NCBI GenBank assembly: GCA_003020965.1
Contig: PXRL01000010.1
Span: forward strand, 232,278 to 296,277
DNA: 64,000 nt
Source of the DNA: Halobacteriales archaeon QS_4_69_225
GTDB taxonomy: Archaea > Halobacteriota > Halobacteria > Halobacteriales > Haloarculaceae
Reading direction: 5' to 3'
Of the stretch, positions 1 to 8,697 are shown piece by piece. The notes beneath the pieces were generated by a model, which saw only the letters and a list, made by a program, of their open reading frames with translations, ran no database searches and was not told the origin of the DNA. Within the stretch, counting starts at the first letter, position 1. Every line of letters starts with the position of its first letter. Both the position numbers and the translations under genes were made by a program.

Positions 1-82
1 CGTCGTCCCGGCGTCGGTAGTAGAGCTGTCGCGGACAGTACGCCGCCGTCGCCAGGTCGGTGAACGTGGGCGTCGCGGTCAC
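1..82 (-). CDS. Cas4/Dna2-like nuclease, N-terminus only (runs off the left edge)
   Basis: Only the first 27 codons lie in the window, starting at a GTG 33 nt downstream of the stop of the reductase gene on the same strand. They read V-T-A-T-P-T-F-T-D-L-A followed by AAYCPRQLYYRRRDD. The pattern F-x-D-L-A-x-A-x-Y-C-P-R-x-L-Y-Y is what I know from the start of haloarchaeal Cas4/Dna2-like PD-(D/E)XK exonucleases, where this Cys belongs to the Fe-S cluster ligands. No CRISPR or other cas gene is visible, so it may be one of the solo Cas4 homologues. The catalytic core is outside the window, so the family call rests on this motif alone. Confidence 0.55.
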   Translation of the reverse strand, partial: MTATPTFTDLATAAYCPRQLYYRRRDD

Positions 83-114
83 GGGGCCGCTGGCCGCGGC
101 TCCGTACTTGAACC

Positions 115-1347
115 CTACGTCGCCAGGCGGCGCCTGGCCAGGCGGGTCAGAAGCGGCGCGTCACGGAGCCGGAGCAGCCGCGCGATCGCGCGCTTGTCGC
201 CCTCGTTGGCCCGCGTCAGCGTCTCGTCGTCCAGCCGCTGGAGGTCCCGCATGAGTTCGTCGTACCGGTCGTTCGGCGCCAGGTATAGCAGCTGTGTCAT
301 CAGGAGCCGCGAGTCCATGTCGGGGGCGACCTCCTCGTGCCAGAGGTCGTCGTACAGCGACATCCTCTCCGCGGAGGTGTCCGGCTCCGACCGCGTGAAG
401 CACTGATCGACCGTCACCGCGGCCGCCCGGCCGGATTTCATGCCCTTGTGGATGCCCTCGCCCCACAGCGGGTCGATCGTCGGCACCGTGTCGCCGACCG
501 CCACGAAGCCGTCCGTGCTCAGCGAGTCCGGCGGCTGGATGTGCGCCGACCCCCGGTGCTGGCGGCCCTCGAGGCGGGTGGCGCCCTCGAAGCGAGGGTC
601 GGTGTCCAGCCAGTGATCGAGGTAGCCGTCGATGGTGCGGTCGACCTCGGCGTACCGCTGGTAGCTGTCGTTGCGGATGTAACAGATTCCCACCTTCGCC
701 GCGTCCCCGCCGGTGTGGAAGATCCACGAGTAGCCGCCGGGGGCGTACTCGTGGTCCAGCCGCAGCATCATCGAGTCCCGGAGGTCGGCGTACCCCTCGT
801 GGTCGAGGTCGACCCCCTCGAACTCGTACTCGACGCCGATGGCCTGGTTCCGGCGGTCGAGGTCGCAGACGTCGAGTTCCTTGGCCAGCGGCGCCGCCGG
901 CCCGGTGGCGTCGACGATGACGTCGCCGTACACCTCCTCGGAGCCGTTGTACCGGACGCCGACCGGCTCGCCGTCCTCGATGATGGGCTTGGAGACGCGG
1001 GCGTCGAACCGGTAATCGGCGCCCTTCTCGCGGCCGTCGTCGACGAGGAACTGCTTGAACGCCGCGAAGTCCAGCACCGCCCCCGGTCGGTCCTCGACGA
1101 AGAAGTGGTTCGGCGACTCGATGACGACGTCGTCGGTGAAGTTCATCACCACGTCGTCGGGGACGTTGAACGACGCCATCATCGACGGGAAGCTGCCGCC
1201 GGTCGACTTGTTGCTCTGACGTGGGAACTCCTCTTCGGCCTCCGTCTCCAACACGACGACATCGTACCCCCGGGCCGCGACGTCGCGGGCGCACTGGGCG
1301 CCCGCCGGCCCCGCGCCGGCGACGATCACGTCAAAGCGCTCGCGCAT
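115..1347 (-). CDS. Geranylgeranyl reductase family FAD-dependent oxidoreductase
   Basis: A 410-residue flavoprotein of the geranylgeranyl reductase family, which saturates isoprenoid chains of archaeal lipids or of quinone and carotenoid side chains. The N-terminus has the FAD-binding dinucleotide fold (VIVAGAGPAGAQCARDVAARG, about residues 8-28). The conserved STGGSFPSMM stretch lies near residue 50. The second FAD signature, VAVGDTVPTIDPLWGEGIH, is near residue 285 and matches the family G-D-x-x-x-x-x-x-P-x-x-G-x-G-I pattern. A TATA-like box 26 nt upstream supports the ATG and a leaderless transcript. Haloarchaea carry several paralogues, so whether this is the digeranylgeranylglycerophospholipid reductase or a different prenyl reductase cannot be told from sequence. 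Confidence 0.85.
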   Translation of the reverse strand: MRERFDVIVAGAGPAGAQCARDVAARGYDVVVLETEAEEEFPRQSNKSTGGSFPSMMASFNVPDDVVMNFTDDVVIESPNHFFVEDRPGAVLDFAAFKQFLVDDGREKGADYRFDARVSKPIIEDGEPVGVRYNGSEEVYGDVIVDATGPAAPLAKELDVCDLDRRNQAIGVEYEFEGVDLDHEGYADLRDSMMLRLDHEYAPGGYSWIFHTGGDAAKVGICYIRNDSYQRYAEVDRTIDGYLDHWLDTDPRFEGATRLEGRQHRGSAHIQPPDSLSTDGFVAVGDTVPTIDPLWGEGIHKGMKSGRAAAVTVDQCFTRSEPDTSAERMSLYDDLWHEEVAPDMDSRLLMTQLLYLAPNDRYDELMRDLQRLDDETLTRANEGDKRAIARLLRLRDAPLLTRLARRRLAT

Positions 1348-1367
1348 AGCGATTCCATGCGCGTATC

Positions 1368-1377
1368 CGTAATTAGT
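1368..1377 (-). promoter_or_regulatory. TATA box of the geranylgeranyl reductase gene
   Basis: On the minus strand the A+T-rich string ACTAATTACG is centred about 26 nt upstream of the ATG at 1347. This is the expected spacing for a leaderless haloarchaeal transcript. It also separates this gene from the Fe-S gene, whose stop lies just beyond. Confidence 0.5.
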
Positions 1378-1422
1378 TTTCCTGACCCGGAAGGCCCGAC
1401 GGCCGGACGACCGGACGACCGG

Positions 1423-3603
1423 TCAGTCGTCGGCCGGGGCGGCATCGGCGTCGGCGCCAGCGTCGGCCGCGGCGACGGTCGCGCCGCCGGCCTCCAGCGC
1501 CTCGACGACCAGCTCCGCGACGTCGACGATCTCGATGTCCTCCTCGAAGCCGCCGGTCTTGCGGCCGTCCTCGTACATCGTCATGCACATCGGGCAGGCG
1601 ACGACGAACTTCTCGACGGCGGCGCCGGCGTCGGTGTCCTCCAGGGCCTCCCGGAGCCGCTCCTCGCTGGGCTTTTCGTCCTGTTCGTTGTCGAGCCACA
1701 GCCCGCCGCCGCCGCCGCCGCAGCAGTAGGAGTTCGCCCGATTGCGCGGCATCTCCTGGAGCTCGCAGCCGGTCGCCCGGACCAGCTCCCGCGGCGCCTC
1801 GTACTCGTCGTTGAACCGCCCGAGGTGACAGGGGTCGTGGTAGGTAACCGTGTAGTCGAGCTCGTCGCCGGACAGCCCCAGGGCGTCGACGCCGACCAGC
1901 TCCTCGACGGCCTGCGTCCAGTGGTACACCTCGACGTCGCCGTCGCGGTTCCAGTAGCCGTCGACGGCGAACTCCATCATCGGGTCGTCGGCGAACTCCG
2001 CGAAGTCGACCTCGGGGTACTCGTTTTTGAACGTGTTGTAGGAGTGGGGGTCCGTACAGACGATTTTCTCGTAGTCGCACTCCCGGAAGCTGTCGACGAG
2101 CGTGCCGGCCTGCTCGACGAAGAGGAACTCCTCGCCGATGCGTCGGACGTCGTTGCCGTCGTACACCTCGTCCTCGTAGAGGATGCCGACGGAGACGTCG
2201 GCGTGCTCGAAGATATGGGCCAGCGAGCGGGCGACCTGCTTGTTGCGCTCGTCGTAGCTGGGGTAGTCGCCGACGTACCAGAGGTACTCGACGGACGTCT
2301 CGCGGGCGTCGGCCACGTCGAAGGCCAGCTCGTCGGTCCAGTCGCCGCGGTCGGACGGCGAGTCGCCGAAGGTGTTGCCTTTCTGCATCACGTTCTGGAA
2401 GGTATCCTGGAGTTCCGGCCGGACGTCGCCCTGGTCGACGGCCTGGCGGTTCAGCCGGGTGAAGCTCTTGAGGTGCTCGATCTCGACCGGGCAGGCGTCC
2501 ATGCAGGCCATACACGCCATGCAGGACTCCATCGTCTCGGTGTCGATGACGCCGCCGCCGTCGGCGATGATCTCTTTCGGCTCGCCGCCGGCGTCGACGG
2601 ACCGGCGGTACTCCTTCAGGTCGAGGATGACGTCGCGGGGGTCCAGCGGCCGCCCCGAGGCCTTCGCCGGACAGACCGCCGAACAGCGCCCGCACTTCGT
2701 GCAGGCGTCCTGGTCGAGCAGCTCCTTCCAGGAGAAGTCGTCGATGGACTCGGCGTTGGTCGCGTCGAGGTCCGAGGGGACGCCCGGCAGGCGGGCGCCG
2801 GCTTTCTCGTCGCGCGTGACGACGTTGGCGAACGACGAGAACATGTGGAACGGCTTGGCGTAGGGGATGGCGGCGATGAAGACGAACGCCAGAATCGAGT
2901 GCGACCACCAGGCGACGGGGTAGACGGCGGCGGCCATCGATTTGTCCATGCCGGCGGCGGCGAAGCCGACGGCGACGGCCGTCCCGACGAAGCTGACCGA
3001 CTCGGCGCCCTGGCCGATGATGCGCAGCCCCTCCAGCAGGAAGCCGCCGATTCCCAGCAGGAACAGTGACCACACGAGGAAGGCGTCCTCCCAGTTGGTG
3101 TGTTTGCCCCACAGCCGTTCCTTGCGGACGGCGTAGCGGCGCCACAGCGCCACCCCCAGCCCGACGACGAACAGCAGCCCCAGAGCGTCGGTCACCAACT
3201 GGTAGGACAGATAGAAGTCGCCGACCCAGAACGACTCGCCGGTCGCCACCTGGTAGATGTCGAGGTCGATGAACAGGATGGTCGTCGCGATGAGCAGCGT
3301 CAGAAAGCCCCAGAGGATGAACGCGTGCATCAGCCCGCCGACCAGGTCGCGGTTGAACTGCTTCTCGTTCGAGGCGATCACCTTCGCCGCCGAGGCGACC
3401 CGTTCCGGCAGGTTGTCGAGGCGGTCGAACCAGTCTTCCGTTCCCTCGGCGTAGCGGGCGAACCGCCCGTAGATCCCGACGGCGGCGACGAGAACCGTCA
3501 GGGTGGCGAGAAAGTAAAACACCACCTTCTGGACCGGGCCGATCTGCCAGAAGGTGTCCCGGGCGACGTCGCCGCCCGTCTGCAGCGGAAGCGCCGGTGG
3601 CAT
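1423..3603 (-). CDS. Membrane-bound heterodisulfide-reductase-like Fe-S oxidoreductase (HdrD/EtfD/FadF-like)
   Basis: A 726-residue electron-transfer protein. The N-terminal third is a NarI-like membrane domain with about five hydrophobic helices (for example VVFYFLATLTVLVAAVGIYG, AFLVWSLFLLGIGGFLLEG). Two [4Fe-4S] ferredoxin motifs follow, CTKCGRCSAVCP (about residue 300) and CMACMACMDACP (about 360). The C-terminal part has two CCG domains, seen as YHDPCHLGR, SYCCGGGGGG and ACPMCMTMY. This architecture is known from membrane quinone reductases that take electrons from ETF in fatty-acid or amino-acid oxidation. Haloarchaea do not make methane, so a true heterodisulfide role is unlikely. The acidic-alanine tail is typical low-complexity sequence. 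The electron donor cannot be inferred from the neighbours. Confidence 0.82.
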   Translation of the reverse strand: MPPALPLQTGGDVARDTFWQIGPVQKVVFYFLATLTVLVAAVGIYGRFARYAEGTEDWFDRLDNLPERVASAAKVIASNEKQFNRDLVGGLMHAFILWGFLTLLIATTILFIDLDIYQVATGESFWVGDFYLSYQLVTDALGLLFVVGLGVALWRRYAVRKERLWGKHTNWEDAFLVWSLFLLGIGGFLLEGLRIIGQGAESVSFVGTAVAVGFAAAGMDKSMAAAVYPVAWWSHSILAFVFIAAIPYAKPFHMFSSFANVVTRDEKAGARLPGVPSDLDATNAESIDDFSWKELLDQDACTKCGRCSAVCPAKASGRPLDPRDVILDLKEYRRSVDAGGEPKEIIADGGGVIDTETMESCMACMACMDACPVEIEHLKSFTRLNRQAVDQGDVRPELQDTFQNVMQKGNTFGDSPSDRGDWTDELAFDVADARETSVEYLWYVGDYPSYDERNKQVARSLAHIFEHADVSVGILYEDEVYDGNDVRRIGEEFLFVEQAGTLVDSFRECDYEKIVCTDPHSYNTFKNEYPEVDFAEFADDPMMEFAVDGYWNRDGDVEVYHWTQAVEELVGVDALGLSGDELDYTVTYHDPCHLGRFNDEYEAPRELVRATGCELQEMPRNRANSYCCGGGGGGLWLDNEQDEKPSEERLREALEDTDAGAAVEKFVVACPMCMTMYEDGRKTGGFEEDIEIVDVAELVVEALEAGGATVAAADAGADADAAPADD

Positions 3604-3628
3604 ACGAATACAAGCAGGGAGCTACCCG

Positions 3629-3637
3629 CTTAAGACT
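3629..3637 (-). promoter_or_regulatory. TATA-like box of the HdrD-like gene
   Basis: The minus-strand string GTCTTAAGC sits about 29 nt upstream of the ATG at 3603, a spacing consistent with leaderless transcription of the Fe-S oxidoreductase gene. Confidence 0.4.
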
Positions 3638-3707
3638 TGTTACACCGGGTCGTGAGACCGCCTACGGCACATCCACAAATCGATGGAGCCCCCGATTGCC
3701 GGGTCGT

Positions 3708-4424
3708 TCAAACTGCACCGTAGAGGGCGGCCGCCGACAGCCCGACGGCCAGGGCCAGCGCCGGGAGATCCCGGCGGCCGAGTCGGAGCGGCGGGAGGGT
3801 GGGGTTCCAGGCGAAACAGCGGGCCTGCAGCGCGAGCGCGAGCCGGTCGGCCCGCCGGAAGGCGCGGTTGAACCCGGCGACCGCCAGAAGCCGGGCACGG
3901 TCCCGAACCGACCGCTGCCCTCCGAGTCGTGCTCGCTGTGCGTCCCGGATTCGTGCGAGGTCCCGCTGCAACAGCGGGAGAAACCGGAACACGAGCGCGA
4001 CGCCGACGCCGAGAAAGCGGCCGAACCGGCCCGGAACGGTCCGCTGTATCGCGGCTCTCGAGGCCCGAACCGGCGTCGTCCGAACGTAGGCCGCGCTGAC
4101 GAACAGGACGAGCAGGATGCGGTAGCTGGCCAGCGCCGGGGGAACGGCGTCGGCGACGACGAACCACGGCGTCCCGAGCGTCAGTCCCTGCAGCACCGGT
4201 GCGCCGACGAGAAACGGCACGAGGTATCTCAGTTCCCGGACGGTGACGACCGGGGAGGTATCGGCCGCGGCCATCAGGACTCCGGTCAGTGCGGTGAGCC
4301 AAACGAGTCCCCAGGGAGTGGTATAAACGAAGGCGGCGACGACGAAGCTGACCTGGACGGCGAACTTCGAGCGGGGGTCGAGCCGGTGGCCAACGGAGTC
4401 GCCGGGACGATAAGCGAGGGTCAC
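3708..4424 (-). CDS. ecfT: ECF transporter transmembrane subunit (EcfT/BioN family)
   Basis: A 238-residue polytopic membrane protein of the EcfT/CbiQ family, the T-component that couples ATP hydrolysis to the vitamin-binding S-component. The family start is visible (YRPGDSVGHRLDPRSKFAVQ), followed by several helices (FVVAAFVYTTPWGLVWLTALTGVLMAAA). Near the C-terminus are the coupling-helix motifs of the A-R-S/A-R-A type (LGGQRSVRDRARLLAVAGFNRAFRRADRLALALQARCF). It is the third gene of a bioY-ecfA-ecfT operon and its start overlaps the ATPase stop by 4 nt, which implies translational coupling. The adjacent bioY makes biotin the likely substrate. Confidence 0.88.
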   Translation of the reverse strand: MTLAYRPGDSVGHRLDPRSKFAVQVSFVVAAFVYTTPWGLVWLTALTGVLMAAADTSPVVTVRELRYLVPFLVGAPVLQGLTLGTPWFVVADAVPPALASYRILLVLFVSAAYVRTTPVRASRAAIQRTVPGRFGRFLGVGVALVFRFLPLLQRDLARIRDAQRARLGGQRSVRDRARLLAVAGFNRAFRRADRLALALQARCFAWNPTLPPLRLGRRDLPALALAVGLSAAALYGAV

Positions 4425-5119
4425 GGCCGACGGACACCCCGGTCGTCGAGGTCCGGCAGGACCGCGTCGGGCGTCCCGGTGCGGACGACTCGTCCCGCCG
4501 ACATCACCGCGATCCTGTCGGCCAGCGACACGACGTCCCGCAGGTCGTGCGTGACGACGACGACGCTGGTTCCGGCGTCGTGGAGTGCCTCGAGTCGGTC
4601 GAGGACCGACTCCCGCGCCGGCCAGTCGAGGCCGGTGAACGGCTCGTCGAGGACGAGGTGTGACGGCTCCATCGCCAGCGCGCCCGCGATGGCAACTCGG
4701 GCCCGTTCGCCGCCCGAGAGGCGGTCGATGCGCCGCTCGCCGTACCCGTCGAGTTCGACTGCGGCGAGAGCCGCCTCGACCCGGCGGTCGATGTCGGCCC
4801 GTGGGAGCCCGAGGTTCTCGGGGCCGAACGCCACGTCGGCCGCGACGGTCGCGGCGACGAAGCAGTCCCGCGGGGTCTGAAACACCATCCCGACCTCCGT
4901 TCGGGCGGCGACGAGGTCCGCGAAGACGTCCGTTTCGTCGACCTCGACGGTCCCCGAGTCCGGCTCCAGCAGCCCGTTGAAATGACGGACGAGCGTCGTC
5001 TTCCCGGAGCCGTTCGGGCCGGCGAGGACGACGAACTCGCCGTCGTCGATTCGCGTCGAAACCCCGTCGAGAGCGGCCTCGTCTCCGTACCGGTGGACGA
5101 GGTCCCGCGTCTCGATCAT
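4421..5119 (-). CDS. ecfA: ECF/biotin transporter ATP-binding protein (EcfA/BioM)
   Basis: An ABC ATPase of about 232 residues that energises the ECF transporter. Walker A is GPNGSGKTT, the Q-loop lies in VGMVFQTPRDCF, the signature is LSGGERARVAIAGALA and Walker B is HLVLDEPFTGLD. The H-loop follows in VVVTHDL. The ORF track extends to 5197, but the ATG at 5119 (MIETRDLVHRYGDEAALDG) gives the normal family N-terminus. It sits 1 nt after the bioY stop, so that start is preferred. It ends overlapping the EcfT start. Together with BioY and EcfT this is a dedicated (group I) biotin ECF system. Confidence 0.9.
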   Translation of the reverse strand: MIETRDLVHRYGDEAALDGVSTRIDDGEFVVLAGPNGSGKTTLVRHFNGLLEPDSGTVEVDETDVFADLVAARTEVGMVFQTPRDCFVAATVAADVAFGPENLGLPRADIDRRVEAALAAVELDGYGERRIDRLSGGERARVAIAGALAMEPSHLVLDEPFTGLDWPARESVLDRLEALHDAGTSVVVVTHDLRDVVSLADRIAVMSAGRVVRTGTPDAVLPDLDDRGVRRP

Positions 5120-5120
5120 T

Positions 5121-5720
5121 TCACTTCGGCAGAACGTGTTCGTTGAGCGATCCGCTCCGGATGAGTACGAGCGCGATGAACATCTTGAACACGTCACCGG
5201 GGATGAACGGGAGCGAGGCGAGCGTCAGTGCCTCGACGAGCCCGACGTCGTTCACGAACGCGAACTGCGCGGTTCCGAGGGCGTAGATGATGACGATTGC
5301 GGCCGTCATACCCGCGAGCGGCCTGATCGGCGGAACCACGCGGAGGTCGGTGAGTTCGCTCCCTCCGTGTGCGAGGTAGCCAGCTGCCGCCGCGGCGACG
5401 GGATAGGAAAACAGGTAGCCGCCGGTCTGTCCGGCCAACACGCCGATACCGGCCGACCCGCCCGCGAACACCGGCGCGCCGACGGCGCCCGCGACGAGAT
5501 AGAGGAGCATCGAGGCTGCGCCCCAGACGGGCCCGAGTAGCAATCCGGCGAGGAACACGCCGAGCACCTGGAGCGTGAACGGTACGGGCGAAAATGGAAT
5601 CGGGATCGACCCCACGATGGCGAACGCTCCGGTCAGTGCCGCCAACAGCGCCGCTCGGGCGATGTTGAGCGTCGTCTCGTCACCGACCAGATCGACGTCG
5701 GACGTCGTCGTGTCGCTCAT
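5121..5720 (-). CDS. bioY: Biotin transporter S-component BioY
   Basis: A 199-residue membrane protein of the BioY family, the biotin-binding substrate subunit of an ECF transporter. The family core is clear: IPIPFSPVPFTLQVLGVFLAGLLLGPVWGAASMLLYLVAGAVGAPVFAGG, then GIGVLAGQTGGYLFSYPVAA with the conserved G-x-T-G-G-Y-L motif. The C-terminus has LPFIPGDVFKMFIALVLI, again as in the family. It is the first gene of the bioY-ecfA-ecfT operon and is transcribed divergently from the Cmi4 gene. No biotin-biosynthesis gene is visible in the window, so import may be the main source. Confidence 0.93.
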   Translation of the reverse strand: MSDTTTSDVDLVGDETTLNIARAALLAALTGAFAIVGSIPIPFSPVPFTLQVLGVFLAGLLLGPVWGAASMLLYLVAGAVGAPVFAGGSAGIGVLAGQTGGYLFSYPVAAAAAGYLAHGGSELTDLRVVPPIRPLAGMTAAIVIIYALGTAQFAFVNDVGLVEALTLASLPFIPGDVFKMFIALVLIRSGSLNEHVLPK

Positions 5721-5809
5721 GGAGCCTGGTTCCCGTCGACCGGCTTCACCCTATCGGTTGACGTTCGGCGCCGGGTTTATGTGGCGAAAACGCGAACCGT
5801 ACGGTCCCC

Positions 5810-6406
5810 GTGACCGAAAACACCGACGAACTCCGTGACATCTTCAGGAGAGTCGCCGACGAGGACACGGTCACCGAGACCCAAGAGGAATCGCGGGGCT
5901 CGCTGACCGACGAGGGGGCGTCGCGGGAGCGTCTGATCGAGATAATCGAGCGGATGCGTGCCGACCACGAGTTCGAGACGGAGCTGTCCGACGCGGAGCT
6001 GGCGACCGTCGTCAGGCGGTTCTACGACGACGACGGCGACGACGACGACATCGCCGAGGCGCTCGACGTCTCGCCGCGGGAGGCGTTTCGCGCTCGGATG
6101 GACCTCCACCTCGTCCGCGAGACGGACACCGACCCCTTCGACCTCGCGGCGCTCCGCGACCACCTCGCCGACGGCGAATCGACGGCGGAAATCGCCGACC
6201 GACTGGACGTCGACGGGTCGGCAGTTCGGCGGTACCGGCGGGTCGTCGAAGCCGAAAGGGAGGCCCGCCGCGTCAGCGAGCGCTTCCGGATCGAGTTCGA
6301 GGACGCCGTCCCGGGCGCCGAGGCGGGCGAGCGGTTCACCGAGGAGATGACCGAGGACGGCCTCGACGAAGCGACCGAGGACATCGAGACGGACGTCTCC
6401 TTCTGA
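5810..6406 (+). CDS. Conditioned medium-induced protein 4 (Cmi4) family, putative regulator
   Basis: A 198-residue acidic cytoplasmic protein starting with GTG. It matches my memory of the haloarchaeal family annotated as conditioned medium-induced protein 4 (start T-E-x-T-D-E-L-R-D-x-F, then TVTETQEESRGSL). Two helix-turn-helix-like stretches are visible: DDIAEALDVSPREAFRARMDLHL around residue 85 and ESTAEIADRLDVDGSAVRRYRRVVEAE around residue 130. A DNA-binding role is therefore plausible but is an inference. The upstream TATA-like GGTTTATGTGG lies between this gene and the divergent bioY. The target genes are unknown. Confidence 0.7.
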   Translation: MTENTDELRDIFRRVADEDTVTETQEESRGSLTDEGASRERLIEIIERMRADHEFETELSDAELATVVRRFYDDDGDDDDIAEALDVSPREAFRARMDLHLVRETDTDPFDLAALRDHLADGESTAEIADRLDVDGSAVRRYRRVVEAEREARRVSERFRIEFEDAVPGAEAGERFTEEMTEDGLDEATEDIETDVSF

Positions 6407-6537
6407 GCGACAGCTGCCGGCGACGGTTTATGTACCAGGGCGCGGCCAACGGCCGTATCCGCTGACGAGCGCCGACGGTCCGCCGGGGCGGGAGTGCGGA
6501 ACACGGGCCGTCGTCACGTCGCCGTTCCGCCTGCTCG

Positions 6538-6918
6538 CTACCGCTCGACGCGGACGTCGTGTCGGTCGACGTACCCCGTGACCCGCATCCGGAGGGGGCC
6601 GTCACCCGGCCACGCGACTTCGGCGTCCAGCGCCGCCGGGTCGCCGACGTACGTCCACAGGCCGCCACCGCCGTCCGGTACCCGGACGCGGACGTAGAGT
6701 CCCCGGTCGACGCCCTCGTAGGCGTCGAGGGCCGCGAGGTCGCCATCCCGGAGCCGCAGCACCCGGCCGTCGGTCTCGCCGCCCGGTGCGAGCGTCGGGT
6801 AGCGCGCCTCGACCCGGTGGAGTCCGACGAGTCGAGCGTCCGGTCCGAAGTCGGCGTGGCCGACCACCTCGCGGGCGCGATCCGGCTCCCGGAGCGTCCC
6901 GTAAACGAAGGCGTCCAT
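6538..6918 (-). CDS. Gamma-glutamylcyclotransferase-fold (AIG2-like) protein
   Basis: A 126-residue protein starting MDAFVYGTLREPDRAREVVG, the signature start of the gamma-glutamylcyclotransferase/AIG2 superfamily (x-x-F-V-Y-G-T-L). A mid-protein LDAYEGVDRGLYVRVRV matches the family L-D-x-x-E-G-x-x-x-x-Y-x-R segment, whose Glu is the usual catalytic residue. The ORF in the track runs up to 7212 without family similarity, so the ATG at 6918 is chosen. It is divergent from the DUF502 gene. The substrate is unknown. Members act on gamma-glutamyl compounds, which fits an organism using gamma-glutamylcysteine, but that is inference. Confidence 0.78.
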   Translation of the reverse strand: MDAFVYGTLREPDRAREVVGHADFGPDARLVGLHRVEARYPTLAPGGETDGRVLRLRDGDLAALDAYEGVDRGLYVRVRVPDGGGGLWTYVGDPAALDAEVAWPGDGPLRMRVTGYVDRHDVRVER

Positions 6919-7123
6919 GCATCGTCGGGGTCGCCGGCGAGCGAAAGCTCTACCGGCCGCGGCCCGGGCCCGCCGACGGTGTGTGGGCGGTCCCTGTCGG
7001 TACCGCGCCGGCGGGCGGGCACAATAGACGGCCTCGATGCCCGAGGAGGCGGAAGCCTCCCGGCGGAGCGAGCCCGACCGTCGGTCGAAGCGCTCAATAC
7101 TTGGTAGCCGAATACACCGACGA

Positions 7124-7765
7124 ATGCTGTCGTCCTCTTGGAAGCGGGACATCGCGAGCGGACTGGTCATCCTCGTCCCGCTTCTCGTCGTGGCGTACGT
7201 CGTCACCTTCATCTACCGGGCCATCGCCAACATTCCGTACATCGACAAGGTACTGGCCGAGCAGCCGACCGGAGTGCGGGTCGTGATCGTGCTCGCGGTG
7301 TTCGCGATGCTGGTGCTGTCGGTCGGCTATCTGATGCGAACGACGCTCGGAGACCTCCTCGAGACCGCCATCGACAGCCTCATGAACCAGGTGCCGGGGC
7401 TCCGCGTCGTCTACAACGCCTCGAAGATGGCCGTCGAGACCGCCGTCTCCGGGCCCGAGGACCTCCAGACGCCGGTCAAGCTGGAGGTGTGGGACGGAAT
7501 GCGGATGACCGCGTTCAAGACCGGCAAGACGACCCCCGACGGCCGCGACGTGCTCTTCCTGCCGACGGCGCCCAACATCACGACCGGCTACGTCGTCGAG
7601 GTCGAATCCGACCGCTACACCGAGGTCGACGAGAACGTCGAGGACGCGTTGACGCGCATCCTCAGCGCCGGCTTCGGCGAGAACACCGACCCCGGCATCG
7701 CCATCGACGTGACCGAGGGCGGTCCGGTGGCCCGGGCCGACGAGACCGAGGCGATCGACGATTGA
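7124..7765 (+). CDS. DUF502 family membrane protein
   Basis: A 213-residue protein with two N-terminal membrane helices (SGLVILVPLLVVAYVVTFIYRAI and VRVVIVLAVFAMLVLSVGYLM) and a soluble C-terminal domain. The stretch LMNQVPGLRVVYNASKMAVETAV and the later LPTAPNITTGYVVEV are hallmarks of DUF502. The function of the family is not established. The track ORF starts at 7037, but the ATG at 7124 (MLSSSWKRDIASGLVIL) gives the expected start. The C-terminus is acidic. The gene is convergent with proline dehydrogenase, with 7 nt between the stops. Confidence 0.85.
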   Translation: MLSSSWKRDIASGLVILVPLLVVAYVVTFIYRAIANIPYIDKVLAEQPTGVRVVIVLAVFAMLVLSVGYLMRTTLGDLLETAIDSLMNQVPGLRVVYNASKMAVETAVSGPEDLQTPVKLEVWDGMRMTAFKTGKTTPDGRDVLFLPTAPNITTGYVVEVESDRYTEVDENVEDALTRILSAGFGENTDPGIAIDVTEGGPVARADETEAIDD

Positions 7766-7772
7766 CCCTCGA

Positions 7773-8609
7773 CTACCCGTTGACGACCGCTCGCAGCGCG
7801 AAGAGGGCGTTCTCCTTCCGCTCTATCACCCGGCGGTAGAAGTACGACAGCCACCGCGTCCCGTACGGCGCGTACTGGTAGACCGGGACGCCGTCGGCCG
7901 CCAGCTCCCGCTGGGTGTCCTCGCGGACGCCCATCAGCATCTGGACCTCGTAGTCGGTGTCGTGCTCCTCCTGGAGGTCGGCCGCCAGCCCGAGCATCTC
8001 CGGGTCGTGGCTCCCGACGCCGACCACGCCGTCGAACGTCCGGAAGGCCTGCTCCAGCAGCTCCCGGTAGGCCTCGTCGATCCGCGCCTTGTCGGTGTAG
8101 GCGACGTCCGGCGGCTCCTCGTAGGCGCCCTTCACGAGCCGGACCTTCCCCGGCAGCGCCGCGAGCCGCTCGAGATCGTCGGGCGTCCGCCTGAGGTTGG
8201 CCTGCAGACAGAGCCCCATCTCGGGGTAGCGCTCGACCTGCGTCTCGAAGGCGTCCAGCGTCGCGTCGGTCGTCGTGTAGTCTTCCATATCGACCCAGAC
8301 GAAACGGTCGTGGTCGGCGGCGGCGTCGACGACCCGCCCGAGGTTCTCCCGGAAAACCGACTCTCCGACGTCCAACCCGAGCTGCGAGGGTTTCACCGAG
8401 ACGCAGGCGTCGAACTCCGTCCGCCCGAGGTCGGCGAGCAGCTCGCGGTACGTCGCCGTGTCGTCGTCGGCCGGGTTGCGGTCGTCGTAGTGTTCGCCCA
8501 GGAGGTTCAGGATGGTCCCGACGCCGTCGTCGTCGAGCCGACGGGCGTGGTCCACGGCGGCCGCGGCCGTCTCGCCGGCGACGAACCGCCGGGCGATGGG
8601 CGGTATCAT
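7773..8609 (-). CDS. Proline dehydrogenase
   Basis: A 278-residue flavoenzyme (beta-alpha barrel PRODH domain) that oxidises proline to pyrroline-5-carboxylate, feeding electrons to quinone. The first residues, [23 protein letters not shown], match monofunctional PRODH. The core shows [29 protein letters not shown] and [11 protein letters not shown]. The C-terminal signature is [17 protein letters not shown] followed by [20 protein letters not shown], with the Y-x-x-R-R segment that binds proline. The track ORF begins far upstream, but the ATG at 8609 is the family start. No pyrroline-5-carboxylate dehydrogenase gene is adjacent. It is divergent from carS. Confidence 0.92.
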   Translation of the reverse strand: MIPPIARRFVAGETAAAAVDHARRLDDDGVGTILNLLGEHYDDRNPADDDTATYRELLADLGRTEFDACVSVKPSQLGLDVGESVFRENLGRVVDAAADHDRFVWVDMEDYTTTDATLDAFETQVERYPEMGLCLQANLRRTPDDLERLAALPGKVRLVKGAYEEPPDVAYTDKARIDEAYRELLEQAFRTFDGVVGVGSHDPEMLGLAADLQEEHDTDYEVQMLMGVREDTQRELAADGVPVYQYAPYGTRWLSYFYRRVIERKENALFALRAVVNG

Positions 8610-8697
8610 GCTGGCAAATACTGCCGCCCGACCCAAGAGCCTGCCCCTTCCGGAGCGACCCGCCGGCCTTTTGAAACCGCCGGTCGGAGCCGGGAAC

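Noticed and set aside
337-3069. 910-residue plus-strand ORF
   Set aside because: It is antisense to the reductase and Fe-S genes, has no family motif and a shadow-like Val/Asp/Arg composition. The minus-strand genes explain this DNA.
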